The notes: generated from the letters alone by a model not told the origin. 64,000 bases of DNA from Dendrophyllia cribrosa (GCA_024195265.1 JAJLRJ010000005.1:33932536-33996535); one strand, 5' to 3'; numbered from the stretch's first letter, positions 1 to 9,708 are shown. Made by a program: numbers and translations.

Positions 1-435
1 AAAAGTGAGTTTATAGTTTCTCAAATCTAACCTTGATTCTGCATCCAGATTGTCTAACTTTTTTTGGAGCCCCTGTTTCATCTCTTTCTTAACTTGGCTT
101 TTTATTTCCTCTACATCAGGCCGTTGTGGCTGTTGTGGCTTGTCTGAGTTCTTGCTGCTGCCAGAGTGAATAGAGGTTTTCAGCTCGTGATACTTTTGCC
201 GTTCGCAAAGAATGGGGCTAAACTCGCCATCTGTGATCTTATTGTCACTGAGGGCCTTTGAGACCAAGTCACAAACCATGTTGTGTTTGGCAATGGCGAG
301 CGTAAGTATCTGTTCATGCTTTGTTAGCTTGGTTTGAAGCTTTTTGCTGAGTGCAGTCAAACCAGTAGATGAAATGCCAGTCAAGGCAGTGACAACTCCA
401 ATAGGTATGGTGGAGAAAAAAGGAAAAGTGTGACA
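1..435 (-). pseudogene. partial helical ORF, runs off the left edge
   Basis: Read on the - strand, the frame is open from 435 to base 1 after an upstream TGA (436-438). It encodes a hydrophobic start (IPIGVVTALTGISSTG) followed by a charged, probably helical stretch including KLTKHEQILTLAIAKHN and EFSPILCERQKYHELK. The only in-frame methionine lies inside the helical part, so the 5' end is missing, spliced or mutated. I do not recognise the family. It has no counterpart at the equivalent place in copy B, so it may be a separate repeat next to the Polinton. Confidence 0.45.
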
Positions 436-517
436 TCAGTGAATAAACCTTAGTATGCTTATCAGACGTACTAAGGGAAAAAAGAGGAAATAAAGTGGTT
501 CCCATAACGCGCATCAT

Positions 518-799
518 ATGCAGAGCCGTGGGCAATCAGGTAAATGCCTTCTTATATTTTTTTGCTACTCAGCGGTAGTGATCAGCCTCATTCTCCAATT
601 CCTTCTGTACATCGGAGATTTTTTGGAAGTTGCAGAGCAATCTAGCAAAGCCCCTACACCGGCTCTTACACAAGACCCTGAAAGTGAGCCTGCTCCTATG
701 CAGACAGACTCTGAAACCGAGCCTCATGCCATAAATAAGGCGACACTTGCCATTGGAGCAGTTGCTTTAGCAGGTTTTATTGTTAACGATTGTGTTTGA
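518..799 (+). pseudogene. Polinton-associated small membrane protein, C-terminal part
   Basis: The last ~45 residues carry the acidic MQTDSETEPH motif followed by INK and a hydrophobic tail (AIGAVALAGFIV). They match the end of the copy B gene at 26995-27724 ([15 protein letters not shown], then [10 protein letters not shown]). The first half of the open frame is hydrophobic and not shared with copy B, so only the C-terminal part is likely original. A tail-anchored or single-pass membrane protein is inferred. Function unknown. Confidence 0.5.
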
Positions 800-1040
800 T
801 AGTCTTCTCAATCAAGAAGGCTGCCACGACAAGGATTAGCACGCCAAGCGTTTTTGCCTAGAAAGCTTATCACCTGTCCGGCCGTGCGAAACACAAAGCT
901 CACAATGGCACCCAACAGTCCTGGCAGAATGGAGCCTATTTTTTTGCACAGTTCTCGCAATCCATTACCAACGTCCTCAGAAATGGGCTTTGTTTTTTTG
1001 CTAGAGAAATAACGACTGAGCGCTAATAACAACCTTTGTC
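790..1040 (-). pseudogene. Polinton-associated membrane protein, fragment
   Basis: The - strand frame contains GKNAW preceded by a helical stretch with [23 protein letters not shown] and NGLRELCKKI. This is nearly identical to the copy B gene at 27721-28651. In copy B the protein continues with a hydrophobic segment ([13 protein letters not shown]); here a frameshift after GKNAW garbles the end. The coiled-coil N-terminal half seen in copy B is absent. Convergent to the ORF ending at 799. Confidence 0.6.
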
Positions 1041-1503
1041 CACAACAAGACCTATGACAGCTTCGTGGATAATGAGCCACGCATTTTTGTGATCAACTGC
1101 CAACATCACATGATTGAATCGTGGCTGACTCTTGCTTTGTACGTTTTTGAGAAGACGAACACGTTCATCATTCTCGATGATTGCGCCTCCTCTGAAGACG
1201 TGAAAGGTCGCACAAGCCAGCTGGTCTCTTTAGGCTTCAGTGTGCACCATAGCGGTTTAAGCGTGTGGGTTCTGACACAGCAGATAACCAGTATCGCGAA
1301 ACCTTTTAGGGAAAACGTGGCGGCAACGTTTGTTTTTTTTTTACACTCCCTCCAGCAAAACAACAAAAGCCATCTTTGAAGATTATGCTGGAGAACTTTC
1401 ACACGAAGAGTACAAAGAGATGGTTGCACAACTGAAAGGACGCAAGTATTCCCATCTAGTATTCTCTCTGCCACACCCATATGGGATTGAAGTGAAAAAT
1501 TAG
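1041..1503 (+). pseudogene. FtsK/HerA-type packaging ATPase, C-terminal part, frameshifted
   Basis: The frame contains a Walker B-like strand, FIILDDCASSEDVKGR, followed by VSLGFSVHHSGLSVWVLTQQ and FREN. This is the usual layout of the A32/FtsK-HerA DNA-packaging ATPases of Polintons and related viruses. The P-loop (Walker A) half is missing. Around 1337-1345 a run of T causes a frameshift, after which the original C-terminus ([15 protein letters not shown], then HLVFSLPHPYGIEVK) continues to TAG at 1501. Copy B has the homologous piece at 28666-29012. Known family role: filling capsids with DNA. Confidence 0.8.
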
Positions 1504-1513
1504 GTCAATATAT

Positions 1514-1771
1514 ATGGATGCTCCAACCAGTCTTCACAAGCTAACAGCTTTCTACCAGATTCTGAACAAACTCCAGAGCAAAACAGAGGCAATGCAATTC
1601 AAGATCATCATTAAGTCACCGGCGAGGATGATATAATGCCTCATGCTTTTAAAGCGCTACCCTTTGAAACTCGCTAAAGTGCCAGAAACCATGGCTTCAC
1701 TTGTACAGGATGTTGAAAGACGTCTACCAGACATCAAGAAAATTACTGAAAGGGTAAATGACACAAATTAG
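1514..1771 (+). pseudogene. small Polinton ORF (~85 codons) with one internal TAA
   Basis: An ATG at 1514 lies directly after TATATATGG and 11 nt after the ATPase stop. The frame reads MDAPTSLHKLTAFYQILNKL and continues to TAA at 1634-1636. It then stays open in the same frame (MLLKRYPLKLAKVPETMASL, then DVERRLPDIKKITERVNDTN) to TAG at 1769-1771. One nonsense change therefore splits an otherwise continuous helical, lysine-rich protein. Copy B lacks this gene: its ATPase stop is followed after 31 nt by the next gene. Function unknown. Confidence 0.5.
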
Positions 1772-1803
1772 AAACACATAGTATACACATAAACGTATCG
1801 GTG

Positions 1804-2343
1804 ATGGCAGTCGCATTTGAGGATGAACAAGCTGTGAACGATATTTTGCAGATGCTGGAAGCAAACACAGATAACCCTGCACCATCTGCAGTACCCATCC
1901 TAACAGATGACACTACAGCTCAACGTGAAAGGCTGGCAGTTCTTGTCTCAACTGGCAAGACAAAAGAAGCCATCGGTGTCCATCTCACACACACGCAGGT
2001 GAAACGCGTCATAGACAAGCAGGTTGCTGGCCTCTACAAAAGGTATGAAGCCTACGTAGGCAGCAAGACAACCGAGTCACTGATTGACAGCTTTGTGATG
2101 CTTGTTAGCAGGGGGGTTGGCATGTTTGTCTTGATCGATGATGTGAAAGAACTGCAGAAAGAACTCAAAGACGACTACATCATAAACAGTGAGTTGTCAT
2201 CCTTTGCTGGCAACATTGCGCTGCTATGTGGGCAGTGGCTAGTGGTAGCCAATGCTGCTCTGATCATAACAAAACACATCGTTTTCAAGTCTGGTGAGGA
2301 ACCTAGTGAGGAAACTGGCGAGGAACCTGGCAAGTCCATGTAA
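1804..2343 (+). CDS. uncharacterised Polinton-family protein (179 aa)
   Basis: The open frame starts at ATG 1804 (a GTG lies just before) and ends at TAA 2341-2343. The conserved core includes [17 protein letters not shown], a helical KRVIDKQ region, [35 protein letters not shown] and a hydrophobic stretch ending near ALIITKHI. The acidic tail has GEEP/EETGEEP repeats. The copy B homologue (29044-29616) aligns over the whole length, with a longer run of the tail repeats. I do not recognise a named family. A membrane-associated virion or assembly protein is possible but unproven. Confidence 0.6.
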   Translation: MAVAFEDEQAVNDILQMLEANTDNPAPSAVPILTDDTTAQRERLAVLVSTGKTKEAIGVHLTHTQVKRVIDKQVAGLYKRYEAYVGSKTTESLIDSFVMLVSRGVGMFVLIDDVKELQKELKDDYIINSELSSFAGNIALLCGQWLVVANAALIITKHIVFKSGEEPSEETGEEPGKSM

Positions 2344-2416
2344 GTTTTATGCAAGTTCCACTAAGTTATTCACTATTTCTTTTTCAAGAATTTAAGAAAA
2401 GTTATTATATACCCTG

Positions 2417-2893
2417 ATGGAGGCACAACCTGAACAAGCAAACTCTGCTCCTAGTCCAGCAAGCAATCACATCACCACTGATGTCCCAGCAACCAAGCCT
2501 GCTAAAAACCCTGGCTGCGTTGCTGCTGATAAGAGATTGGCAGAACACAACCGCCAGGTTCGCGAAGCAAAAAACCTACAGCAACAGCAAGAAAAAGAAA
2601 ACTCCACAACAGCACCGAATGAGCCCCCACCTGCCACTGCCTCGCCATCTACGGATGAAGAATCAGGTAGCAATATCTCAGGCTACTTCATCCTGGGGAT
2701 TGGTGGTGTAATTGTCTCTGGTTTGGGTGTGTACTACCAACGTGAGGCTATTTTGAGCGCCGTTGGGCATAACCAACAAAGAAACAACACATCTGAGCAA
2801 GCAAGCACAGGGGAGGTCCACGCTACCCCTCCAGCCTCACAACCAAGCACACCCCCACCAAAAAGTAACTTCCACACTCTCAAGATGAAGTAA
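2417..2893 (+). CDS. Pro-rich single-pass membrane protein of Polinton family (158 aa)
   Basis: ATG 2417 follows TTATATACCCTG, so a TATA-like motif ends about 6 nt upstream. The protein has a Pro/Ala-rich N-terminus with [13 protein letters not shown], a basic Gln-rich region near residues 40-65, a predicted membrane helix near residues 90-112 (FILGIGGVIVSGLGVYY) and a Pro/Thr/Ser-rich tail. The copy B homologue (29672-30190) is also intact and carries an internal duplication of the N-terminal motif. Function unknown; the layout suggests a type II or III membrane protein. Confidence 0.6.
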   Translation: MEAQPEQANSAPSPASNHITTDVPATKPAKNPGCVAADKRLAEHNRQVREAKNLQQQQEKENSTTAPNEPPPATASPSTDEESGSNISGYFILGIGGVIVSGLGVYYQREAILSAVGHNQQRNNTSEQASTGEVHATPPASQPSTPPPKSNFHTLKMK

Positions 2894-2921
2894 GTTTAAG
2901 AAACATAATATATAGGCTGCC

Positions 2922-3053
2922 ATGTCTGACAACAAGCTTGTGAAAACTGTCACTGATGCCGCTACAATTACTGGCCTTGTCACTGGTATTGGGTGGATTG
3001 CTACAAATAAATGTCAGAGACGCTCACAGCTGACCCCAGCTCAAATGTTATGA
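2922..3053 (+). CDS. micro-ORF, 43 aa, MSDNKLVK type
   Basis: ATG 2922 lies 7 nt after ATAATATATAGG. The peptide begins [19 protein letters not shown] and has a short glycine-rich hydrophobic centre (LVTGIGWIA). Its TGA stop (3051-3053) overlaps the next ATG (3050-3052) as ATGA. Copy B keeps the same length, most of the sequence and the same ATGA overlap at 30226-30357, which argues that this is a real gene. Function unknown. Confidence 0.55.
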   Translation: MSDNKLVKTVTDAATITGLVTGIGWIATNKCQRRSQLTPAQML

Positions 3054-3142
3054 ACTATGTGAAGTTCACTGCAGTTATGGCTGGAAGCATTGTGCTCAAG
3101 TAATACCTTGAGGACCAAAAAATCCTCCCTTCTTCGTTGTGA
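3050..3142 (+). pseudogene. micro-ORF, 30 aa, MNYVKFTAV type, one internal TAA
   Basis: The frame starts inside the stop of the preceding gene (ATGA overlap) and encodes [17 protein letters not shown], then TAA at 3101-3103, then [12 protein letters not shown] and TGA. Copy B has CAA in place of this TAA and is intact over exactly the same 93 nt (30354-30446). A tiny amphipathic or membrane peptide is likely. Function unknown. Confidence 0.5.
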
Positions 3143-3180
3143 GGATGAACAACTTTTTAGACTGGCATGACATATACACG

Positions 3181-3674
3181 ATGGCCAGAATTGCTAATGG
3201 TTGGTGGAGCTTTGCTCAATGCCGCCGCATTCATTGGTAGTACTTATCTTGCGCAATATTTGACCGGCAACGACCCCAAAGCCACACAAGAAGAAAAGGT
3301 TAGGCACGACAAAGCTCTTGAAGCCTATCAGAAAGACTGAGCAAAGCTTCTCGATTGGGTCACAACAAATGACCGGATCAAAGATCAGGCAAAGCAGAAT
3401 TTCACTGACACTGACTATGCCTTTAAACCCTACAACCAAGCTCACCAAAACGAGCAGCTCACAATGCCCAAAGAGCCTGTCTGAGTTCTCTGACTTTTAT
3501 CAACCCAGTGAGCAACAAAAACAAGGTGAACTCCTGTTTGTCGGTACCGTCGCCCTTGCGCTTTGCTACACCGCCTTTCGCTTCCTTTGGGAAACTCCAA
3601 TTGTAAACCATGGGTCCTGGCACACTTCGCAGATGTTTTGGTGGATGGGCTTTCCTCACTTTATATTGGCTTAA
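3181..3674 (+). pseudogene. two-helix Polinton membrane protein, frameshifted
   Basis: ATG 3181 is preceded by TATACACG. After one early frameshift the product resumes as MVGGALLNAAAFIGSTYLAQ, a hydrophobic N-terminal helix, followed by a charged region with EEKVRHDKALEAYQK. A deletion introduces TGA near 3338. Downstream pieces in other frames give [20 protein letters not shown] and a second hydrophobic helix (GTVALALCYTAFRFL). The copy B counterpart (30862-31345) fills in the missing middle. Function unknown; it sits between the micro-ORFs and the integrase. Confidence 0.55.
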
Positions 3675-3784
3675 AGTTAACTACATCTTTTTCTCATAAG
3701 TCATCAGCCTTGTATATAAACATGAAGAAGAACCTCTATCTGAATCTGGCGAGCCTTGAACTTTAAAATACCATTAGATAGTAT

Positions 3785-5365
3785 ATGGACTCCAAACTCG
3801 CAAAGGTCTACTACAGCCCGCAAGGGTACTGGAAAGGCATTGCAGCTGTGAAAAAACTCGCCAATGCAGCAAAGGTCTCAGAAGATACTGCAAAGCAGTG
3901 GTTAGCCAAGCAAGTGCTCTGGCAGATATTCTTACCAGCACCGCGTCACATTCCTAGACCAAAGTTTGATGTATTCTCGTCCAATGCAGTGCATCAAGCA
4001 GACCTTTTTTTGCCACGACACTCATGGTAGAGGACAAGGGCGAAAGACTTTCAAACATGCCCTCACGAGTGAGACCACTTCTTACAACAGAATCTGCCAA
4101 CCGCCTTTACAAAGCAATGGTTCTACCTATTCTAGAATACTGTGTTGTAACTTGGCATGGCTGCAGCAAGGAAAACGAACTAAAAATTGAACGATTACAA
4201 AGGCGAGCTGGCAGAATAATCCTCAAAAACTCGCGGGACCTATCAAGTGATGCCATTATTAGTCGTCTGGGATGGAAGACATTATCAGAGCGACAAGAGG
4301 AACACGTAAAACAATTAGTTATCAAATCGTTCAAGGGTGTGTCCCAGATATATCCACTAATTATTTTAATACAAAACGCTGTGACATCCATTCGCACAAC
4401 ACTAGGCACAGTAATGATCTTTTTATAGAAAAAATTAAGTTAGAGATTACAAAATGTGCGTTATTTTATGAGGGTGCGGCACTTTTTAATTTAAATTCTG
4501 ATCCGTAGCAACTGTTTTTATAGACTAAGATTTATAATTTTTTATCCGTAATTGTACATGTATATATAAATTTTCTGTAAATTTCTTATTTTAGCTTTAT
4601 TTTACAGGGCCCACACTGATAACAGTTGTATAACTGAAGTGGCTACCCTGTTTAAATATGTTTGTTTGTTTGTTGTTGACATTGCCAGTCGCAACAAAGA
4701 AGAAGAACTTCTGACATCTAAAGAGTCTGCTGAGGTTGCAAAAGCCTTTGAGAAGATTTACAGGCAAGGGCCTTTGATATGGTCTTAACTGTTGCAAGTT
4801 GATCCTGGCCGGGAATTCATGGGCGCCGTAACTAAGACGATGGAAAATCACAAAACTTCTATTCGCCGTAGTCATGTTGACATCCATAGAGACCAGGCGA
4901 TAGTTGAAAGATTCAATTGCACTCTGGCAGAACGTTTGATATGATACCAATATGCTGTTGAGATGCGGTTGCCAAACAACAAAAGGTCAACTGAGTGTGT
5001 TAAAACTAAAAAGGCTTCCTGAAGTTGTCTCTGTGCTGAATAATGAAGTAACAAGATTGCTTGGCAAGAAATCTGCTGATGCAATCAAAGAGAAGAAGCA
5101 GGTTGTTTCTGCCAAGCCTTCAACAAAATACTCATACACAAATGACAGATACTTATACCAGCCTGGCGAATTGGAGGGTGGAAGCAGGCGAGCTACAGAC
5201 CCCATATGATCTTTGAGGGTACTTAATGAAGAAAGAACTTTTCCAAAGCCTGGAGAACCCATCCTATACTACCTTTACGATGGACCCAAGTGCGGCTTCG
5301 TCCATGAAGAGCTGCTTGTTGTGCCACTTGATACGCAGCTACCACCTGCTACTCTTGCTGGCTGA
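3785..5365 (+). pseudogene. Polinton integrase (retroviral-type, DDE), split by a LINE fragment
   Basis: The N-terminal piece (3785-4026) begins MDSKLAKVYYSPQGYWKG and reaches the first catalytic Asp in VHQADLF. A LINE fragment then interrupts. The core resumes near 4671 (VVDIASRNKEEELL) and holds the second Asp in QVDPGREFMGAV and the catalytic Glu in DQAIVERFN, 34 residues later. A chromo-like C-terminal part (YLYQPGELEGGSRRATDPI to VPLDTQLPPATLAG) ends at TGA 5363-5365. Further breaks are TAA at 4786-4788, a TGA after ERLI (near 4941) and a frameshift near 5010. Role in the family: DNA integration. Confidence 0.85.
4027..4616 (+). mobile_element. 5'-truncated CR1/L2-like LINE fragment inside the integrase gene
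   Basis: The sequence encodes the C-terminal end of a non-LTR reverse transcriptase: AMVLPILEYCVVTWHG, ELKIERLQRRAGRIIL and, after a frameshift, HSHNTRHSNDLF and GAALFN. A stop at 4506-4508 is followed by an AT-rich 3' tail. It separates two halves of the integrase that belong together, so it inserted after the Polinton. The 3' boundary is approximate, between the LINE tail and the integrase resumption near 4671. Confidence 0.75.
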
Positions 5366-7905
5366 TATGTTTGTGGCCGTAGGCTAGCGTGTGGATTTTG
5401 TTGTCAGCAATCCAATGCTTTGAGTCAAAGGGTGAGAGTGAAATCTTGTTAATGTGCAGGCCATAGATCTCAAGGCACTCACTGCGCAGCATGTTCATGC
5501 CATGCCTGAAGGTTATCTTGTCAAAGAGAGCTGCCTTAATTGTAGTCATTGCACCTCATCTCCTTGCTTGTAACCACCTTTGTCGTGCCCTTGGCTTTTT
5601 TGATGTTTTTTGCATTACCCAACATGATTGAGTACATCTTTGAGCGCAAGCAGACAACCTCTGAGATTGGGGTACCAGTGCACTCGTCCTTCATCTTCCC
5701 GATGACGTTCTTGTTTTCTTGGCTGTGGAGAAAGTGGTCTTTCGGAAAGTCGCTTGTGTCATAGTAGTCATGTCTTTGTAGACATCTTCTGTTCTGATTT
5801 CAAGGAGCAGGCTGTGTGTGTCTGTGTAGAGCAGCTCACAACACTTGCCATACTTTAGCTTGAGATGGTTGTAGTAGAAGTTGTACATAAGGGTTTTGCT
5901 CAAATCCAGTATGTACATGCCAGTGTCGACTGGGCATTCAAGGAAGACTCTGTTGCTCTGGCGTAGAGCGCGCTTGAGATAAGCTTATGTACCTCATCTG
6001 AGTAAACCAACCTCGCGTCTGTGCGGTTTCTGAGGTTCTCAATGGTCTTGCTGAAGACCGAATTGTTCATCAGCTTGAAGAAGTTCTTCTCAAAGTGTGA
6101 TGTGGCTTGCTTTCTTAACTCGGTGTTCAGCTTGATATATGGTGCCATCCAAGCCTTCTGCTCAAACTTTAGAACACTGTGGACCTTTTTCGGCCTCATT
6201 CCTAACTCAAGGTATTGTCAGTTGTAGATTCTGGTAATGCAGGATGTATTTGCTTTTGTCCTTGAGTGTTAGGAGCAGCTTCTTGGTCTTGTCTTCAGCT
6301 TGGCCTTCTATCTATGCCCTTTGGTGGCCGGACATCCACATCTTTTCTACTCTTTGCTTTTCTGGTGCGAGAGGGTAGGCGTTATGCTCGTCGTGCAACT
6401 CCTGGATATTCCAGATCCACCTCTGGTTGGGGACCACTTCCTGATTTGGTCTTCTGTCGGCATTTTTCTACACCAAGCACAGCTGCCAACTGGGAGATGC
6501 TGGCTTATCGCCCAGCCGTAGAGGTTGTTTGTGTCCAGTTACATGTAGCTTGTTTCTTTGTCTGGGTCATAGTCCTCAAGATAGGGGTTGTTGGCCTTGC
6601 AGTAGCATCTGCTCTTCTTGGAAATGCCACCACGCATGCCTTTTTCAACGAAAGGGTGCATGTTCTCATCTTTTTCTGTGAAGAGCTCCAGACTGATGCC
6701 TGTGTATTTCAGGAGAGCATCCCAGCTTAGACCAGGGATTGTGAGTAGTAGTGAGCAGGGTCAAGTCCGTAGTTCTTCATGCATGTTGCTCTGAAGTTCT
6801 CAAAGACATCGGCCAGAAGCATCACGTTCGTCTTGAGGTAGAGGTCGTGGTGATCTCCGAGATTCTTGCAACAAAACGCCTTCCACACTGCCTGTGCATG
6901 CTCGTAGTCAGCATCGCGGATGTCTTCCATTTTGAGCTTGCTATAGAAGGCTTCCTTTTCAGGCAGTGCCTCCTCTGCGAATCGTTCCAAAGAGTCCATA
7001 TGCTCGTATGGGTAGATTCCCTTCTGCAACAGGAGCTTTAGTTTGTCTGGATCCTTTTCGTGCCTGCTCGTTATGGCAAAGGACTCAGGGCTGTTTCACT
7101 TGACTAAGCTATCAATTAATGCTTGATAGCAAGAACTGGCAGCTGTCGATGAACCTCAGTTTACCAATGGAGAATGAGACATACTTCTCCATGGTTAATG
7201 GGATGCACTTCACCTCTCCATCGGCCTAGGCTAAATCGCTCATTATGAGATGAGCGTCATAGCCTTTTAGGTTATGGAACACAACTGGGATTACTAGTGT
7301 ATCAGGGTTGATTCTGAAGTTGTTCAGATTGCAGGCCCTGTGTGCGGCGCCACAGTATTAACCTGTCATGTGGCAATGATCTTTGACGGAGTCCCTTATA
7401 AGCTTCCTGGTTAGAGACTCGCTGCAGAAGAGGCAATCAACTTCTTCAAGGTGAATACCTTCTTTTTGCTTCCTTTTGTTCCTTGGGCCGATGAAGGGAA
7501 GCTCTTTTAGCTCGCCTGTTTCCTCATCTTTGACGTAAGTATTGAACAACTTGGAGTAACACTTGTTAGTCTTCCAGTGAACAAGGCCTGCATATTTCCC
7601 AGTCGTTGGGTCGTAAAACTTCAACGGATTCCTTGAAGTTTTTCTTGTACAGGCTTTCGTGGCAGATGATGCACTCTGAGGCAACGTTGCACTTTGCCCA
7701 GTCTTCCCTTGTCATGATGAGCGGCTTTTTCTTCCTTAGATTATTTCTTAGGATCATCACTGCTTTTTGGAGGTTATGCAGAAAGACTTTTACTGCATCA
7801 GGGCCTCTGTAACAGAAAGGGCCGTGTGATTTGCCATTCAAGCGAACAACCCTGAAGCCAACCCCGCAGTTACAATACAACAATTGAGAGCAAAGTATCC
7901 AACTT
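5349..7905 (-). pseudogene. Protein-primed family B DNA polymerase (Polinton PolB), broken
   Basis: Read on the - strand from about 7905, pieces appear in order. RGPDAVKVFLHNLQKA and MTREDWAKCNVASECIIC form a Cys-containing N-terminal region. CHMTG lies near 7360, then YPYEHMDSLERFAE and LKTNVMLLADVFENFRATC (exonuclease/TPR side), NFFKLMNNSVFSKTIEN, and YTDTHSLLLEI. The last is the catalytic YxDTDS motif with the second Asp changed to His. The end is LSPFDSKHWIAD, near 5390. Frames change repeatedly. The gene is convergent with the integrase, overlapping its last ~17 nt. Confidence 0.85.
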
Positions 7906-8169
7906 CTCCATAGAGTAATGGCATTTTCTATTTTTTCACGTAGTTCTTTTTTGTTTATTATGGAACTTTTAAATTCCCTAATAAACAAACAAGCAAGAAC
8001 TAAAAGCAACCATGATCGTGACGACAGTGAGAATGGCACAAAACAATAGGTTTAATGAGCAAAATCAATGCCTCTGCACGTGCGTTTTACATTTGGTTCA
8101 TTTCCTTGCCATAACCTGCAAAACAACAACGTCAAATGATATTAAAATTGTAGGTTTTGTGGAGAAAGT

Positions 8170-8245
8170 GATCATAATAATTGGATTAATTCCCGTGCTT
8201 TAGGGGCACTTATAAGACCCTAAAGCCCGACTTTACTACTTGTAG
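8170..8245. repeat. interspersed repeat related to the flanks of the 39.7-41.9 kb element
   Basis: The blocks AATTGGATTAATTCCCGTG and CCTAAAGCCCGACTTTACTA flank a short inner segment here. Nearly the same two blocks flank the 2.2-kb poly-C element at 39682-41856. The inner part here forms a small TTTAGGG/CCCTAAA inverted repeat. Around it (7906-8570) I see no gene. Confidence 0.5.
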
Positions 8246-8569
8246 AGTTCTTGTTGATAGCAAAAAGTCATTTCTTCATTTCATCATTAATTGAAAGGCT
8301 GAGAGTGCTTCCTAGGAGGTCCGTAAGGGAGATGGCGTGAAACTAAGTGGCTGACTATTGGCGATAAAGTGAAACAATTTTGAAGGAATGAACTTTGTTT
8401 CGGGATTTTTTTTTTCGGTTTCTTTTTTTTGTTGAGTGGGAATCAGCATAAAATCGAGAAATTTGGGTAAACTTTGGGATTCTTTTTTTCAAGTGGGATT
8501 CAGCGGGAGACATGGAGATTTATCTTTTTTTTGCATACATTATTTCTCAAAAACGACGGCAAAAACAAC

Positions 8570-8730
8570 GGAAAAAGATTCTGAACAATGTTTTGCAACT
8601 AATTTGCAGTTGCCAAAAATGTGCCAAAAATGGACAAATGTGAGCAAGAAAAAATAAAAAAGGCCTAAAATTTGACATACCGTAGGTCAGTTATGCTCTC
8701 AGCTCTTCAATTGTATAAAGCCTGCAAAGA
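8570..8730. repeat. partial copy of the TTGAAGGG-type MITE seen at 17.3 kb
   Basis: This segment matches, in reverse complement, the left ~130 bp of the 17345-17966 element. Shared blocks include GTTTTGCAACTAATTTGCAG, AAAATGGACAAATGTGAGC and a degraded TIR ending TCTTCAATT. The other end was not found, so it is a partial copy. Confidence 0.5.
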
Positions 8731-8873
8731 CAAAGAGAAGCAGATCTATAAATCTCCATCATTTATGATTGCTTTTGAACTAGCCAGCACTCTATAATTA
8801 TTTAAGCATAGGTAATACAACAAGTACGATAATAGGCGTTTATCATGCCCCGCCATTTTGTATAAAAACAAGA

Positions 8874-8931
8874 TTTTTGCCCGCCCAACCTCATTTTCAA
8901 CTTTTTCACTGCGAGGCTGGGCGGGCAAAAA
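8874..8931. repeat. GC-rich hairpin, 19-nt arms
   Basis: TTTTTGCCCGCCCAACCTC at 8874-8892 pairs with GAGGCTGGGCGGGCAAAAA at 8913-8931 with one mismatch and a 20-nt loop. It is conspicuous in AT-rich surroundings. It could be a MITE remnant or a transcript hairpin. Confidence 0.6.
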
Positions 8932-9178
8932 CAAAGCATTTTATTCTCTGGGGAGTCAATATGGCCGCCGCGTGATTAAGGCCTATACTACAAGCAAAGT
9001 GTCAGTCTTCTACATGTAGTCGGGGCCATTCTCAACTTTTTCTTACTAACTTTGGCGAAGAACTTCTCCATTTGCTCGTCGAGTTGTCTGGCCTTGTAGC
9101 TAAAAATATATGCATTGTATCCTTTGCTTTCAACCCAGCTCAACCGTATAAGGATACATGTATAATAAGTCTCCGTAC

Positions 9179-9260
9179 CTTTTTTCATGTTAACAATTTC
9201 TAAACTTTCCTTCAATTTCTGTATTTCACTGTTGTCAAATTCGGGAAAGCTGTCTGCCAT
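9179..9260 (-). CDS. possible first coding exon of a minus-strand gene
   Basis: The - strand frame starts MADSFPEFDNSEIQKLKESL and reaches AACATGAAAAAAG followed by GTACGG, a plausible donor. The composition looks protein-coding (acidic, helical). It lies 170 bp upstream of the first visible exon of the + strand host gene. No convincing downstream exon in phase was found, so this is a weak call. Confidence 0.22.
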
Positions 9261-9430
9261 TGTTTCAACAACAGGACAAAGCCATTCTCTCCTATTGCCA
9301 TGCCAACTGTAATTTTTACATGTAGATATTTCAAATTAGGCTGAAATACAGCTCATCTTAGCCAATCACAGATTTCAGAAATTTCTCAGCCAGTAGTATA
9401 TTAAACAGTTTAACTATTGACTCATTCCAG

Positions 9431-9514
9431 CTTGAACAAGAGTTTTCAGTGAAGGCAGAGAAACTGAAGGCCAGTGAGAGAGAAAAACTGCAGCTTTTAG
9501 GCAATCAAAAACAG
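9431..9514 (+). CDS. coiled-coil gene, first visible exon
   Basis: Acceptor ATTCCAG and donor CAG/GTATGT, phase 0 to 0, 28 codons: [20 protein letters not shown] and onward. The following intron is 6.2 kb. Confidence 0.75.
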
Positions 9515-9671
9515 GTATGTTTTGGTAACAGCGCTTTACAGGTGGTGCCTTATTCCTCTTATCAGGAATACATTCATTAATATTACAGTGGGGTTACTTG
9601 ACAGAGGAAGCAGGTAGCACCTTATTACTTCAGTTATCTACATAAAATGATACTGGTAGGTTCATTATGGC

Positions 9672-9708
<37 letters not shown>

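Larger units (their letters stand above)
1..7905. mobile_element. Polinton/adintovirus-like element, copy A (decayed, left end off window)
   Basis: This block holds a packaging ATPase, several small membrane-protein genes and an integrase on the + strand, and a protein-primed family B DNA polymerase on the - strand. That gene set is characteristic of Polintons/Mavericks and adintoviruses. The ATPase, integrase and polymerase all carry stops or frameshifts, so the copy is dead. No terminal inverted repeat was found, so both ends are approximate. The same gene order recurs at 25.5-32.5 kb (copy B), which supports treating the block as one element. No double-jelly-roll capsid gene was recognised. 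Confidence 0.8.

Noticed and set aside
1106..1480. 124-aa - strand ORF
   Set aside because: Antisense to the ATPase piece with its LDDCASSEDVKGR motif.
6266..6730. 154-aa + strand ORF
   Set aside because: It lies antisense to recognisable DNA polymerase segments and has no conserved features of its own.
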